64,000 bases of DNA from Carya illinoinensis (lineage: Eukaryota; Streptophyta; Magnoliopsida; Fagales; Juglandaceae). Every line of letters begins with the position of its first letter. Within the stretch, counting starts at the first letter, position 1. The stretch is from NCBI RefSeq assembly GCF_018687715.1, contig NC_056765.1, positions 17,250,894-17,314,893 on the forward strand, read 5' to 3'. Shown here piece after piece: positions 33,903-44,296 of this stretch. Under the pieces are notes generated by a model that saw only the letters and a list, made by a program, of their open reading frames with translations, had not been told where the DNA came from and did not search any database. The translations under genes and the position numbers were made by a program.

Positions 33903-34280
33903 TGTTGCAGATGGAGACAAAGAAGCAAATGGTGCATGGCTCACCGTTTACTATTTTGGCTCATTAGGCACCGTTCGGTGCTTTTGTATTGTTAGGCACC
34001 TCCCCAAGAATCATGCAGCAAATTGCTGCAACGTAGTGATCTGCTCTCCTATAAATAGGAGAGCTTAAGTGTGAGGAGAGTGTGTGCAGCAGAGAGTGCA
34101 GACAGAGCGTAGAAGAGAGAAAGAAGAGAGGAAGAGAGTGGGTGAGCAGAGGAAATTTTTCTGTAAAATTATTTTCATAGTGAAATTACAGCATCTGTGG
34201 ACGTAGGCAATTGCCGAACCACGTTAAATTTCGTCCCTCCTTTATTTAGAATCGTCTCTGTGTCAGAACAGCTCCCAACG
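33903..34280 (+). repeat. Tork element 3' LTR
   Basis: It is 378 bp, and differs from the 5' LTR by four substitutions, one single-base insertion and an 11-base AG-rich insertion. The last base is G instead of A, so it ends AACG. Confidence 0.95.
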
Positions 34281-34285
34281 CTGGA

Positions 34286-34690
34286 GCCATTATCAGTGAT
34301 GGGGGTAAACATTTTTACAAGAAGCCTTTTGAGGCCTTAATGCAAAAATATGGTATTATTCATAAGGTTGCTACCCCTTATCACCCACAAACAAGTGGCC
34401 AAGTTGAGGTATCTAATAGGGAGATCAAATTTTTTTTTAGAAAAGATGGTTAACCCAAGTTGCAAAGATTGATATTTACGACTAATCGACACACTTTGGG
34501 CATACCGTACTGCTTTTAAAATCCCGATTGTTATGTCACTTGCCTGTGGAATTGGAACACAAAGCTTATTGGACAATTAAGCAATTTAATTTTGATGTGG
34601 ATAAAGTTTGCTCTCTTCGTAAGTTTCAGCTCAATGAGTTAGAGGTACTTGAGCAAGGGATTAAAAACCTGTTAACAAATTTTTTAGTGT
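34286..34690 (+). pseudogene. Athila integrase, second half of core
   Basis: The sequence resumes exactly after the Tork target duplication with [19 protein letters not shown] (catalytic aspartate in SDGG), then [20 protein letters not shown] (catalytic glutamate in QVEVSNREI). Stops and shifts follow. After a TAFKIP-like block, several residues of the usual sequence are missing before CHLPVELEHKAYW-like and FQLNELE-like pieces (34525-34650). Similarity ends near 34690. Confidence 0.85.
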
Positions 34691-34699
34691 ATTAGTATA

Positions 34700-35870
34700 T
34701 GCAGGGCAACAATGTCAAGATTTTTAACTGCATTCATGAAGACTGACTGATAGAGGACTTCACTGATTTAAATTTTAGAGCCCATTTTTTGTTTAAAAGT
34801 TTAATGTTCTAAGTTTCATTTCTTATTGCTGTAATTTTTTATTTTTTTAATTCACTTGTTCTATTAGGATGTAAATGTCATTTAATGTACCATAGCCATA
34901 ATACTCTAGAAGCTTTCATGATGTAAATTTGTATTTAATTTGTTTCTATACTAATTCATTTAATTTAATTTATTAATTATTTTGTGAATGAAATATACTA
35001 TAAACAAGCCAAGCTTTAGTCGAGCTTGGGCTAGGCTCATTAATAGAACCGAGCTTGAGTGTTAGCTTGGGCCTAGCCCATAAGCGAGCAGAGCTCGCAC
35101 ATCCCAAGCTCACTCGAGCTCAGATCGTTTACAGCTCTAGGCAATAATGTAAATCTAGAAAATATTTCTCTTGAAAATATATTGTGTTCCAAAAATAAAA
35201 GGCGACTTTGGATGGGCTTTTAAACATTTGCTATATTATTTATTAAATGTTTTCCAAAGCATTTTTTCAGAATTTGAAACTTATACCATATGCATGCAGC
35301 TCCCCATATATGCTGCTACTTACCCTAAATTTCCATGGCTGATATCCTTGAAGCACTAAATTCATTCCCTGCATGAGAGAGTGAGTAGCACTAGCTAGTA
35401 TATATCCTTAATTAATTATTGAGTAAAAGAAAAGTTCTAAAAGTACAAGATTTGAGATTCCAATTCCTCTCTTCAATAATTAGCTAGCTAGCTCCATGAT
35501 CAACTATAATTTGGTAGATTCCTTAAGTAGTGGCTTTTCCATATAGGGAGATAATTGTGGTATAGCTGTGACTAAATTTTTTTATTTGTAATATATGCTA
35601 TTTCTCTAGATGAAGCATGTTCTAATTAGCTAGCTAGTATTGTTCAACCCATTCACAAACTACCTATTAGAATCCCTGTAAATTCTAGGACTCGTCCAAA
35701 AACCATGTCAATTGTTAACCCAATATTTTGTTTTTTCTTGGGCTGTGAAGATGGTTTGTTAATACTTTTCTATTCGTTATTGTTGGATTGTCTTATTTCA
35801 TAGTTGGCTGTTAGGTTTAATGATCAAACTAGTTACTTGTTGATACACTACTTTTTGAGTTTAGCACAAG
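34700..35870. other. Non-coding A/T-rich stretch with a hAT-like terminus
   Basis: No genes are visible. Near 34995-35142, GAGCTTGGGCTAGGCTCATT, AGCTCACTCGAGCTC and a terminal GTTTACAGCTCTA resemble the GAGCTCGAGCT-rich end of plant hAT-type non-autonomous elements. A partner end was not found. The rest (35145-35870) shows only short AGCTAGCTAGCT-type runs. Confidence 0.4.
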
Positions 35871-36470
35871 GATGGTGCAATCTGTAATTGGAGGAAAGAG
35901 GGGACGCAAAGGACGTGTTACTTTAGTATCAAACCATATTCGTAGAGGCCCAAAAACACCTTGTCCGAGATGAAACCTAGGTGACAAGGTTGACGCAAAG
36001 GTTGTTTCAACTCAAGAGGTACCACATGTGGGCATGGAGGAGTTGAGGGGTGAAGAATATGACAACGAGGGGAATCTTATTACAAGTATTGCACCTAGTT
36101 AGTAATGTTATAGTACAATTACATGATGGTATGAATTAGCCAGTAAAAATTCCTCTCATTCGATGTCTTTGTAGTGATTGATTCATGATCTTTTTTGTAT
36201 ATATAGTTTCACCCACCTGTAAACATGGTCATGGGCCAACTAAGGCAGCAAAATTTGAATGCCTTCAAAAGTTGGGTAAGATTCCATTGGATGTCAAGAA
36301 TGACAATAGAGGTCCATCATGTAAAAATGCCACGGTCTTTACTAGTCGAGTGTCATGGATCATTAAAGTACATGTACATATGATGCATGCAAGCTGGACT
36401 ATTGTTCCCCAGAAAGAGAAAGATGAGCTCATCAATCATGTTCAAGTAAGCATTTATTAAATAGATTGAG
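35871..36470 (+). pseudogene. Possible CACTA (En/Spm, Ptta-type) transposon protein remnant
   Basis: Frames read VIGGKRGRKGRVTLVSNHIR-like sequence near 35895 and then, in the 36185-36460 frame, GHGPTKAAKFECLQKLGKIP, ASWTIVPQKEKDEL and INHVQ. RGPTxxxK...KLGK followed by W..VP...K. is the layout of the plant transposase (Ptta/En/Spm) accessory domain. There is no full transposase nearby and the upstream part has stops (35973, 36104). The call is tentative. Confidence 0.4.
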
Positions 36471-36699
36471 AAGTGACCCATGTTTATAAAATGGAAAAAT
36501 ATAGTTGCAAGCATAATTGTGTACTAATCTATGCACCAATATAATGTGATTGGTCAAAAAGTAGATTTTATTGAAAACAGTGTTAATTTAAGTTTTAAGT
36601 ATGAATAAATCAGTATTGGTACACAGATTAGTGTGCGACTATGTTTGTATGTAGCAAAACTCTTATAAAATATAGTTAAAAGTTTATATGATGGAAATG

Positions 36700-37020
36700 A
36701 ACATGGATATCTAACTTGCCGTCTAGTGGTCTCGTGGTTGTGGCTATGTATGTGCAAGGAAGGGTTGGTTGAGGCCTGGGGGTCACTACCATGACCTTAA
36801 AACAACGGCTGTTTGGGTGGTTGGAGCTAGGATAGGTGTGGGTAGAGGGGCCCCACACCCAACTACACCACCTCGTTCTCCCGATCCCTGCATATTCGGG
36901 GTGAGGCATCTGCACCACAAGGGCGAGGGACAGGGACCCCCACCCGTATAAGAGCTTTCCAGTGGAGGCGGGGGATGGAGGGGCTAAGCCCCCGCTCCGC
37001 ATTTATCCCACCCCGCTCTA
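36700..37020. other. G/C-rich transposon scrap
   Basis: This stretch is much richer in G and C than its surroundings, with blocks GGGGCTAAGCCCCCGCTCCG and TATCCCACCCCGCTCTA at the right edge (37018), resembling a transposon end. No coding sequence, partner terminus or target duplication was recognised. Confidence 0.35.
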
Positions 37021-37161
37021 CATATAATATATATATATATATATAATATTATATAATACATATCGCTTTATGAATGAAACGGTGTCATTTCATTAAGTGA
37101 GTTAATTCCCCCCATCCAGCCCCCCTTTCTTCTCGTCGTTCTCGAACACTCTCGTCTCTCC

Positions 37162-37196
<35 letters not shown>
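37162..37196. repeat. (CT)n microsatellite, about 35 bp
   Basis: A CT run lies in a pyrimidine-rich stretch (37100-37260) that may be the 5' UTR of the hAT transposase gene downstream. Confidence 0.9.
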
Positions 37197-37198
<2 letters not shown>

Positions 37199-37439
37199 AC
37201 TCGCATGACGCACGATATCCAAATTCAAGTATCCTCTCTCGCCGTTGTAGAGGAGACTCCGCAACCTAGTTTGGCAATTTCTCCTTTTTTTTTTTTTTTT
37301 TTTGAGTTTTGAGTCGAGATTGGAGGAAGGATGGGTTGAATCGGAGATGGAGGATGAGAATTTGTGTGCTGTGGATTCGTGGATTGTCCTTCTGCATGTG
37401 TATTGTATTTGTGAATTTGTTTGATTTATATATATATAT

Positions 37440-37800
37440 ATTGTTTCAGAAACCCTAAAGTAATTTAGAATTGGGAACTAACAACCCCTAAATCAATTTA
37501 GGGTTTCGGATTGGAACCCTAAATTAATCTAGGGTTCCAATCCAAAACCCTAATTTTATTTAGGGGTTTCAATGATTGGAAACCCTAAATTGATTGAAAC
37601 CCCTAAATCAATTTAGGGTTTCGGATTAGAACCCTAAATTAATTTAGGATTCCAATCCGAAACCCTAATTTTATTTAGAATTGGAAATTTAGGATTGCAA
37701 TCTGAAATCCTAATTTTATTTAGGATTGGAAACCCTAAATTGATTTAGGAGTTTATCAATTTAGGGTTTTGGATTGAAATCCCTAATTTTAATATATTTT
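37440..37800. repeat. Cluster of telomere-like motifs (CCCTAA/TTAGGG) in both orientations
   Basis: About a dozen CCCTAA or TTAGGG hexamers occur in 350 bases, mostly as AACCCTAAAT and ATTTAGGGTTTC. They are separated by ATTGAT or TCGGATTGG spacers and alternate in orientation, so the segment is made of short inverted repeats. The spacing is irregular, so this is not a true telomere tract. It lies between the likely leader and the coding part of the hAT transposase gene, where an intron is expected. Confidence 0.85.
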
Positions 37801-38321
37801 TATTAATTTTTAGAAATTAATAACTTGAAATAAAAGACAAAATCTAAAAATTTTTACCATATTTAACATTTTTATGATTCAAAAAAGTCTTTATTTATTT
37901 ATTTATTATTGTGGACCCCAATGTTAAATGAAATTGAAAGGAATCAAAATATTATTGATTTCTAAAAAACTACTAATATTTATATTTTTTCACAAATATT
38001 TATGCATTTTTAATTTTACCCTTTTAATTCATAATACTTACTGTTACAATTTTGTTTAGTTTTTTTTATTTAGTGATTAATAAAATGTTGCTTATTAATA
38101 TTGTGAATTTTTTAAAAAAATATTAAAAAATAAATTGGTTTCAATCATTGAACTTTGCCTTGTTTATTGTTTAGTGTATTATTACATTTTTTTTTTTTTA
38201 TGTCTTGTGTTTGATTGCACTATGCCTTTTTATTTATTTATTTTTTTATGTCTTATATTGGATTGCACTTTGAAAATTTTTTATTGTGTTGCCTTTTCAA
38301 TCGTTGTGTTGGATTGCAAAG

Positions 38322-39374
38322 GGATCCTGATTTTAGTAATAGGTCTCCTACCCTTGCCAATACCCCTACCCCAGAACCTAACCCTACTCCAATCCCTACG
38401 AGAAGTACACCTTGCCCTGCCCCCAAGCCTACACAGGACAAGAAACCTGTGTCCATAGTTTGGTCTCACTTTACCAAACTAGAAGGTGGTGACCCCAATA
38501 ACCCACCATCTAAATGTAATCACTGTGGAAAAATATATAGATGCACTATAAGAAACATGGTACATCCCAATTGAAGGTCCATTTAGAGGAACAATGCAAG
38601 AAGAGTCCAATATTAAAATCCTTGATAGAGAAGAGTCAATCTAAACTATATATTTGATTAAGAAAAATGACGGATGGGAGTAGTGGGGCCAGGGGTCCAA
38701 CTTTAAAGGGGGTATACGAAATATAATCTCGATGAGTGTAGAAAGAAGTTAGCTCGTATGATTGTCATGGATGAGCTACCTTTTAAGTTTGTAGAGGGTA
38801 AAAGGTTCCAAAAATTTGTCCAAGAGTTGGAATCGAGATTTACGCTTCCTTCTCGCCATATTATGGCAAAGGATATTAAAAGGATGTACAGAAAAGATAA
38901 AGATATTTTGAGTGGCCAATTGGCGAGTTTGGTAGTTTGTCTCACTACCGATACTTGGACTTCTATCCAAAATATGAATTACATGTATTTGACTATACAT
39001 TTTATTGATTCTGATTGGGTTCTTCACAAAAAAATTATTAAATTTTGTCAAATAATTGATCACAAGGGTGAGACAATTGGGAAGGCCTTGGAGGCTACAA
39101 TAAAGGAGTGGGGGTTGGCATGGGATTTGATTGTTTCAGTTGTTAATGCGTCGTCTAATGATGTTGCATTGGGATATTTAAAGAATTATCTTAAAGAGGC
39201 AAATAAGACATTCTTGGGTGGTGAATATTTGCATATTATATGTGATGCACAATTTTAAATTTAATTGTGACTAGGGGGTTAAAAGATGTTGATGACTCAA
39301 TTGCACGAGTTAGACTGGTTGTGAAATTTGTGAGGTCTTCTCCTTCAAAGTTGCTGCAAAGGCTGCGAGTATAA
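38322..39374 (+). pseudogene. hAT transposase, N-terminal part (BED zinc finger)
   Basis: After an AG acceptor at about 38321 the frame opens DPDFSNRSPTLANTPTPEP. A BED-type finger follows: VWSHFTKLEGG, CNHCGKIYRC, and, after a frameshift at about 38555, LKVHLEEQC, giving the C-C-H-C ligands. The helical region (38758-39258) reads MIVMDELPFKFVEGKRFQKF and then the RNase H-like start LTTDTWTSIQN with the first catalytic aspartate. At about 39140 VVNASSND stands where the family has VDNASSND, so the second catalytic aspartate appears to be valine. A stop ends the open frame at 39256. The gene is split at 39374 by a solo LTR and resumes at 42176. Confidence 0.88.
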
Positions 39375-42170
39375 TGATTGAGCTGAAATATTGCATATTT
39401 TATATATTTAAAACCAATATATTTTAATTGTTTCGTGACATTATTATTGGTTTTAAATAAAAAAATGGTTAATAAGCATAAATACGAGTTGTGATTTTTA
39501 ATTGATTAATATCATGTTTATTCTTAATTTTATAACTATAATTTAATTGGACAATATTTCCTCACATATATAACATATTTTTGATAATCTATTTTTCATT
39601 TTAATTTATTTTTTATTGTTGTTTTTATCTCCTTATTTTCAACTTAAATAAAATTCACATGAGATCTAATTGGAACTTTTGATCAAAAGTGTATGTTAAT
39701 TGAGAGGAAATATAAAGAAACATGCACAAAAAGAATGAAGGAAGTAGTAGACTTGGGCAACTGAAAAACATACAAAATAAAAATGACTTTAAATATTAAA
39801 TAACTTTCGGATTTTGGTTGTTGATAGATGCACGCTATGAAAAAAATAATTTTTGATGAACAGCACATGCAACGTAAAAGTGGAGCTGAAAGTCAAGTAG
39901 CAGGCTTGAAAAAAAAGAAAGCTGAAAGTCAAGCATAGCAGTCTTTAAAAAAAAAAAAAAGAAGCTGGATCTACAGAAAGCTGACGAAAAGGAAGAAACG
40001 TGAACGGAGAAGACTAACGAAAGGGAACCGAGTGGGCTCCGTTTTACGAAAAAGAAAAGAAAAAAGAAGGACGTGGAGGAAGGACTTACAAGAAGGAGAA
40101 TAAAAACACACAAGGGAGAGCTGAAAGGGAAGACTGGTTTTCACGGAAAAAGAAGGTGACGGAAAAAAAAGGCTTTTACGTAAAGAGGAGAGGAGACGTT
40201 CGGAGGAGATTTACGTTTTGTGGGGAGAGCGTTTACTTTTTTGTTTTGGACGGACAGGGGAAGATAATCTTCGTCTAAGGAAGAGTGAGACGGAAGAAGG
40301 AAACTGAGCACCTTGGGGGCTCTCGACGTGAACGGAAGGGAAGTTTTATGAAAAACCGGAAAGCAAAGAGGAAGAACGTTGGAGCGAGACGGAAGAAAAA
40401 AAAACTGAAAGAAAAAAGAGAAGGCACGAAGAAAAAAACACACCGAGAGGGAGAGAACAGGGCAGCTCTTGAGTTTTGGAAAGGATTGAACGGCTGAGAG
40501 GCTCTGGTTTTTGGGAGTTGCAAAGAGAGATGTGAAGCTTCGGCTGCTGGGTTGACTTTCGGTGGGGAGTAGCTTTTGGGAGGACGAAACGGAGAGGCCT
40601 TTTCTCGAGACTTATGGACAGAAGGATTTTTCGGAGGGGCTGGTTTTACTTTTTTGTTGGGAGCTGGGAGGCTTTGGCTGATTTACGGAAAGCTAGAACA
40701 AGCTGGGTCTTGGAGGATGAAAAAGGCCAAACGGGGAGAGATTTTTTCTTCTTTCTAGTTCGGCTGGACTTTAACCTTTATGCAGAAAGGCAAGAGATTT
40801 TTTTGGGGAGAGAAAGGAATTCAGCACGCGAGAGAGAGAGAGGCAGATACTTCAGCGTTGGTTTCTTCCGTGAGGACAGTTTCATTTTCCTGGCTTCTGG
40901 AGCTTTCAGACGGGATCTGCGTGGGACCGAAAAGGATGAAAAGGTGAACTTCAACTGGAAGGGGTTTTTCGAAAAATAGAAAGATGCTAGAGGTTGAAGA
41001 GAGAAAGCTAGATTTTACGGAGAGCAGAGGAGTTTTTTTTGTCTGCACAGAGGGAGTCCTTTTGCTCTATCTCCTCTCTACTTTTACTCTCTTGTGGTTG
41101 TTTTCTAGTATTATTTCTTGTGTTTTATTTTAATTTTCTAATAGAGAATATTTATTTAATTTTTATAGTACTTGTGATGAACATGGTTGGCTAAATTCCC
41201 GTACTAAGGTTAGAGGTGAAGTTTAATGATTTAGATATAGTTTTCGGATCAACATTGGAATTTATTTTGTGAATTTGATCGATTGAAAGATTTTATTATT
41301 AGATATTTTGATTATCTATATATTTATGTTGATTCATTAGAATTTTCAAATATAGTGAATGCTTGAAGAATCCCTATGATATTCAAATAGATTTGTGAAT
41401 GTTTTAATCATCAACCGTTCATGCTTAATCATTAGTGATTATTTTTCTTGACCTTAAATGCTAAAATTTTCAATTAAATGGAATCATTATTTTAGTTTAA
41501 TTGAAGTAAATCGATCGGAAACAATATTCTAAAATGTTATACGGAACCTCAAAACCTTAGTCTTTCTCCATATTAGTTCATTTTATCATTTTGGTTTTAT
41601 TCAGTTATTTAAAAATCTTCATCTTGGTAATCTTATTTTATATTCGATCGCACGTTTCTTTTAGTATTTTCTTTTCATTTGTTTGAGTTTATTTTCTTTA
41701 TCACATAAGTGCATGCTTGGGATTGCAGTGGGAAATATAACTTATTACTTGAGAGCTTCTAACTTATAACTTAAATAATAAGCTCTATATTTAAAAGTTG
41801 TTTACTGTTTGATAAACATGGATCTAAAGCACTTTTAAAGTTAGTTACATTATTTTTAAAAAAATATATAATTATCTGCAAGAGCTTTTCAATAAAAGCT
41901 TCAATTTGGTGCTTTTTAAAAAAGTAGATTTTCAGCTTTTTTAGGCGATTAAATCACTTTTTATAAATTTACTAAACATATAATTTTTTCTTTAAAAATA
42001 CTTTTAAACAGTTAAAAGTACTTTTTAACCTTTCAAACTCAACACCAAACATGCTCTAAGTCAATCCCTGTGGATTCGACCCTATGAGGTACTACAACAC
42101 CTGTATACTTGCAGGTAAAACTGCACTAAATTTTTGGTTCATTAGTTTGAGTCAAAGTTTAGGTGTAACA
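39375..42170 (+). mobile_element. Solo Athila-type LTR inserted in the hAT transposase gene
   Basis: It starts TGATTGAGCTGAAATATTGC and ends AGGTGTAACA, flanked by TATAA (39370-39374) and CATAA (42171-42175). It is homologous along its length to the Athila 5' LTR at 20391-22525 but is not followed by a primer site or genes. After subtracting the MITE (41709-42056) it is about 2.44 kb, compared with 2.13 kb for the other. Most of the difference is in the GA-rich leader-like part (39890-41050). The ORFs in that part are low-complexity and rejected. Confidence 0.88.
41709..42056. mobile_element. Tourist/Harbinger-type MITE, copy 2
   Basis: A 348-bp copy of the element at 4956-5305, in the opposite orientation. 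It begins GTGCATGCTTGGGATTG and ends CAACACCAAACATGCTC, flanked by TAA on both sides (41706-41708, 42057-42059). The empty site can be read directly in the related Athila LTR (22410-22425), where CACATAAGTCAATCC is uninterrupted. Confidence 0.92.
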
Positions 42171-42175
42171 CATAA

Positions 42176-43335
42176 CGTCAAATAAGGGTCTTTATACTGA
42201 TATTCCTATCAGATGAAATTCAACCTTCTTGATGTTGGAGGCGTCCCAAAAATATAAGGCAGCCTTTCAATTATTGGGTGATGAAGACATCCAATATGTG
42301 AAAAACTTTAATGAGCACGGGGGATTAGAAAAGCCTAATTATGATGATTAAGTGGTAGTTTCTACTTTTGTTGATTTTCTCGGGATTTTTTTACGATTCA
42401 CATTGAATATATCTAGTTCTTTGTACCCTACATCCCATGAGTTTTGTCAACAAATATGTAGGGTGAAAGAATTATTAGAAGACATGCGTAGGGGTTCCAA
42501 TGAAAGGATGAGGGGAATGGTAGTGACTATGATGCTAAAATATGACAAATATTAGGGAGATTTGACTAAAATGAATATTTTGTTATATGTGGTTGTTATT
42601 CTTGATCCCCGTTTGAAAGTTTCAGGCATGTTATATGGTTTGGGACTTGCTCACGATCAGGCATGGGCTGATCTTATTGGTGAAATGGCCCGAGATACCC
42701 TAACTAAATTGCATGATGAGTTTAATGCAATTAAGGGTGGTACTGCATTTAAGACATATACAGCTACCCCAACGCCTTCTATAGACACCATTATTGGGCC
42801 TCCTACAAAGAAGTGTAGAATGCCGTGGACTAAGATCTTCACACAGAATCTCACACTAGTCTATCAATCTACGGAGGTAGTATCAAAGTTAGACAACTAT
42901 TTATCAGTGGATATGGTCCAAGATGATGATGATAATTTTGACATATTAGGATGGTGGAAGATTGTAGCAAAGAAGTATCTCATCCTTTCTGAGATTGCCA
43001 GCTGTATTTTGGTCATCTCTATTAGCACCGTTGCCTCAGAATTAACCTTTAGTACCGTAGGGCACATATTGGATCCTTTTTGTAGTTCATTGTCTCCTAC
43101 AACTATGTACACAGAGTTGGACGATAAGAAAGGATATTGATGTTCTGGATATTTTAGATTTTAAGGAGACCAATGAGAAGGAGGGTGGTGATCAGTCTGG
43201 ATTTGGATTACCTGGTAATTGTTTTTATTTTATTATTTCGATTTATTTATATTCATTTCGATTTCATTGGTATTAATTTTAGTATTAATTGTTGTAGCAA
43301 CACATGAGACGACGTCTAGCTCCGCTGCAATATGA
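42176..43335 (+). pseudogene. hAT transposase, C-terminal part (dimerisation domain)
   Basis: It begins with a NSTFLMLEASQKYKAAFQLL block, read with TGA in place of the usual Trp just before it (about 42211-42260), then FNEHGGLEKP. The next open parts (42352-42555, 42562-43140) carry ILDPRLKVSGMLYGLG and the hAT dimerisation domain: ILGWWKIVAKKYLILSEIA, ISTVASELTFSTVGHILDPF, SSLSP. The glutamate of TVASE is kept. A frameshift near 43105 leads to DIDVLDILDFKETNEK. A clean 83-bp intron (43215-43297, GT...AG) joins GLP to ATHETTSSSAAI and a TGA at 43333-43335. Intact splice sites but several stops mean a dead gene. Confidence 0.9.
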
Positions 43336-44296
43336 ATATGTGCTCAAGCCCAGTCCTTCCAAAATGTCACAGTCAAAGACAACCCACAGCTCTCTCTTTA
43401 GAATATTCAAAATTTGAATCATTTGTTCATATTACATATTCAATGATTTGTAATGTTGATACAATGTCCCTTGGACACTTTTATGTTTGTAATTGTTTAG
43501 CTTTTAAATTTTGTAATAGCTTAGTTATTATTATTAGTTTATTAGGTATTAGACTAGTAACTTTTATTTATGTAACTTTTTTGTTTAATAGACTACACTA
43601 ACTAGTAATTATTAGCCATAAAATCAATTTTTATTCAAGTAACTGTTTTTTTTTTTAGTCTAGTTTTTAAACTTTTTTTTTTTTACTTATAATTTTATGG
43701 GCTCAAAATGGCCTACAAGTTGTTTTTGGGCCTAAAAGAAAAGCTTGTGGGCCATTTTAGGCCCATTTCCTATCCCTTTACATCAAGAATTATTATGTTT
43801 GAAGCTAAATTGAAATGGTGTTGTGAATATGTGTTGTGACCTGTGAGCTGAATGATTTGTGATGTGGCTGTGTAGTTGAAATGATGGGGTTAAATGTGAA
43901 GTTGTGTTGTGGCTTAGTGTAGTGTGAAGTGACAGGGCATTGTGAAGTGAGATATAGTTGGTGATATGAGAGTGTGGTATGAAGTGACAAGATTGTTGTG
44001 CATTGGGATGAAGTTGAAGTTGTGGTTATGTGTTGTATGAAGTGATGGGCTGAATTATGGATCACTATGTAGTTTGGAAGCAGTTGTGAACTGTCTGAAG
44101 TGATGGGATGTTGTTTAGTTGGCAATGTGGTTGTATATTGTGTATGTTGTGTGAGGTGTTGGGATAAGTTATGTAGTTTGGATGTGCTGTGTACAGAGAT
44201 GTGTTGGTTGGGATTGTATTGGCTGATAGGAAGCTTGTAAAAGCAAGTGGGTGTTTGGGTAGACTATATGTTGATCTTAGGTGATAAAAGGGTAGG
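43336..44296. other. hAT 3' flank and G/T-rich non-coding region
   Basis: The stretch 43640-43790 is rich in GGGCC/GGCCC motifs (AAAATGGCCTACAAG, CATTTTAGGCCCATTT), typical of hAT subterminal regions, and the element probably ends near 43790. From 43800 to 44296 the sequence is T/G-rich with recurring GTTGTG and GAAGTGA words. The Sirevirus-like element inserts at 44297, and the same kind of sequence continues after it at 55786. Confidence 0.4.

Larger units (their letters stand above)
28840..34280 (+). mobile_element. Complete Tork-type Ty1/copia retrotransposon
   Basis: The 5.4-kb element has a 366-bp 5' LTR, tRNA-iMet primer site, repeat-rich leader, gag, protease, integrase, RT, RNase H, polypurine tract and a 378-bp 3' LTR. 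Target duplications are CTTGA (28835-28839) and CTGGA (34281-34285), 4 of 5 matching. They interrupt the Athila integrase, which resumes immediately. The domain order PR-IN-RT-RH marks Ty1/copia, and the motif set (GAG-pre-integrase, WGPSPVAS, KKSLYGLKQAPRQWY) matches the Tork/TNT1 lineage. The LTRs differ by four substitutions and two indels, so insertion was recent. The coding region is nevertheless broken. Confidence 0.95.
20391..34700 (+). mobile_element. Athila-type Ty3/gypsy retrotransposon, 3'-truncated and twice interrupted
   Basis: Parts in order are the 5' LTR (20391-22525), tRNA-Asp-type primer site, gag, protease, RT, RNase H and integrase. Two later insertions split it: a solo LTR (25802-27138) between RT blocks, and a Tork-type element (28840-34280) inside integrase. 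Both can be removed at their target duplications to restore collinearity. Similarity stops in the integrase C-terminal part at about 34690. No polypurine tract or 3' LTR follows, so a deletion or further insertion removed that end. Homology to Athila comes from the gag (LREYLQPTRT), the LLDxGASVNLLP protease and the tRNA-Asp-type primer site. Confidence 0.85.

Noticed and set aside
37440..37800. True interstitial telomere tract
   Set aside because: The motifs are not in head-to-tail 7-bp arrays; spacing is irregular and orientation alternates.
39835..41048. Cluster of Lys/Arg/Glu- or Phe/Leu-rich ORFs
   Set aside because: GA-rich leader of the solo Athila LTR; low complexity and both strands open.
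43805..44125. 106-codon minus-strand ORF rich in Thr/Ser/His
   Set aside because: It comes from GTTGTG/GAAGTG word repetition with no domain.
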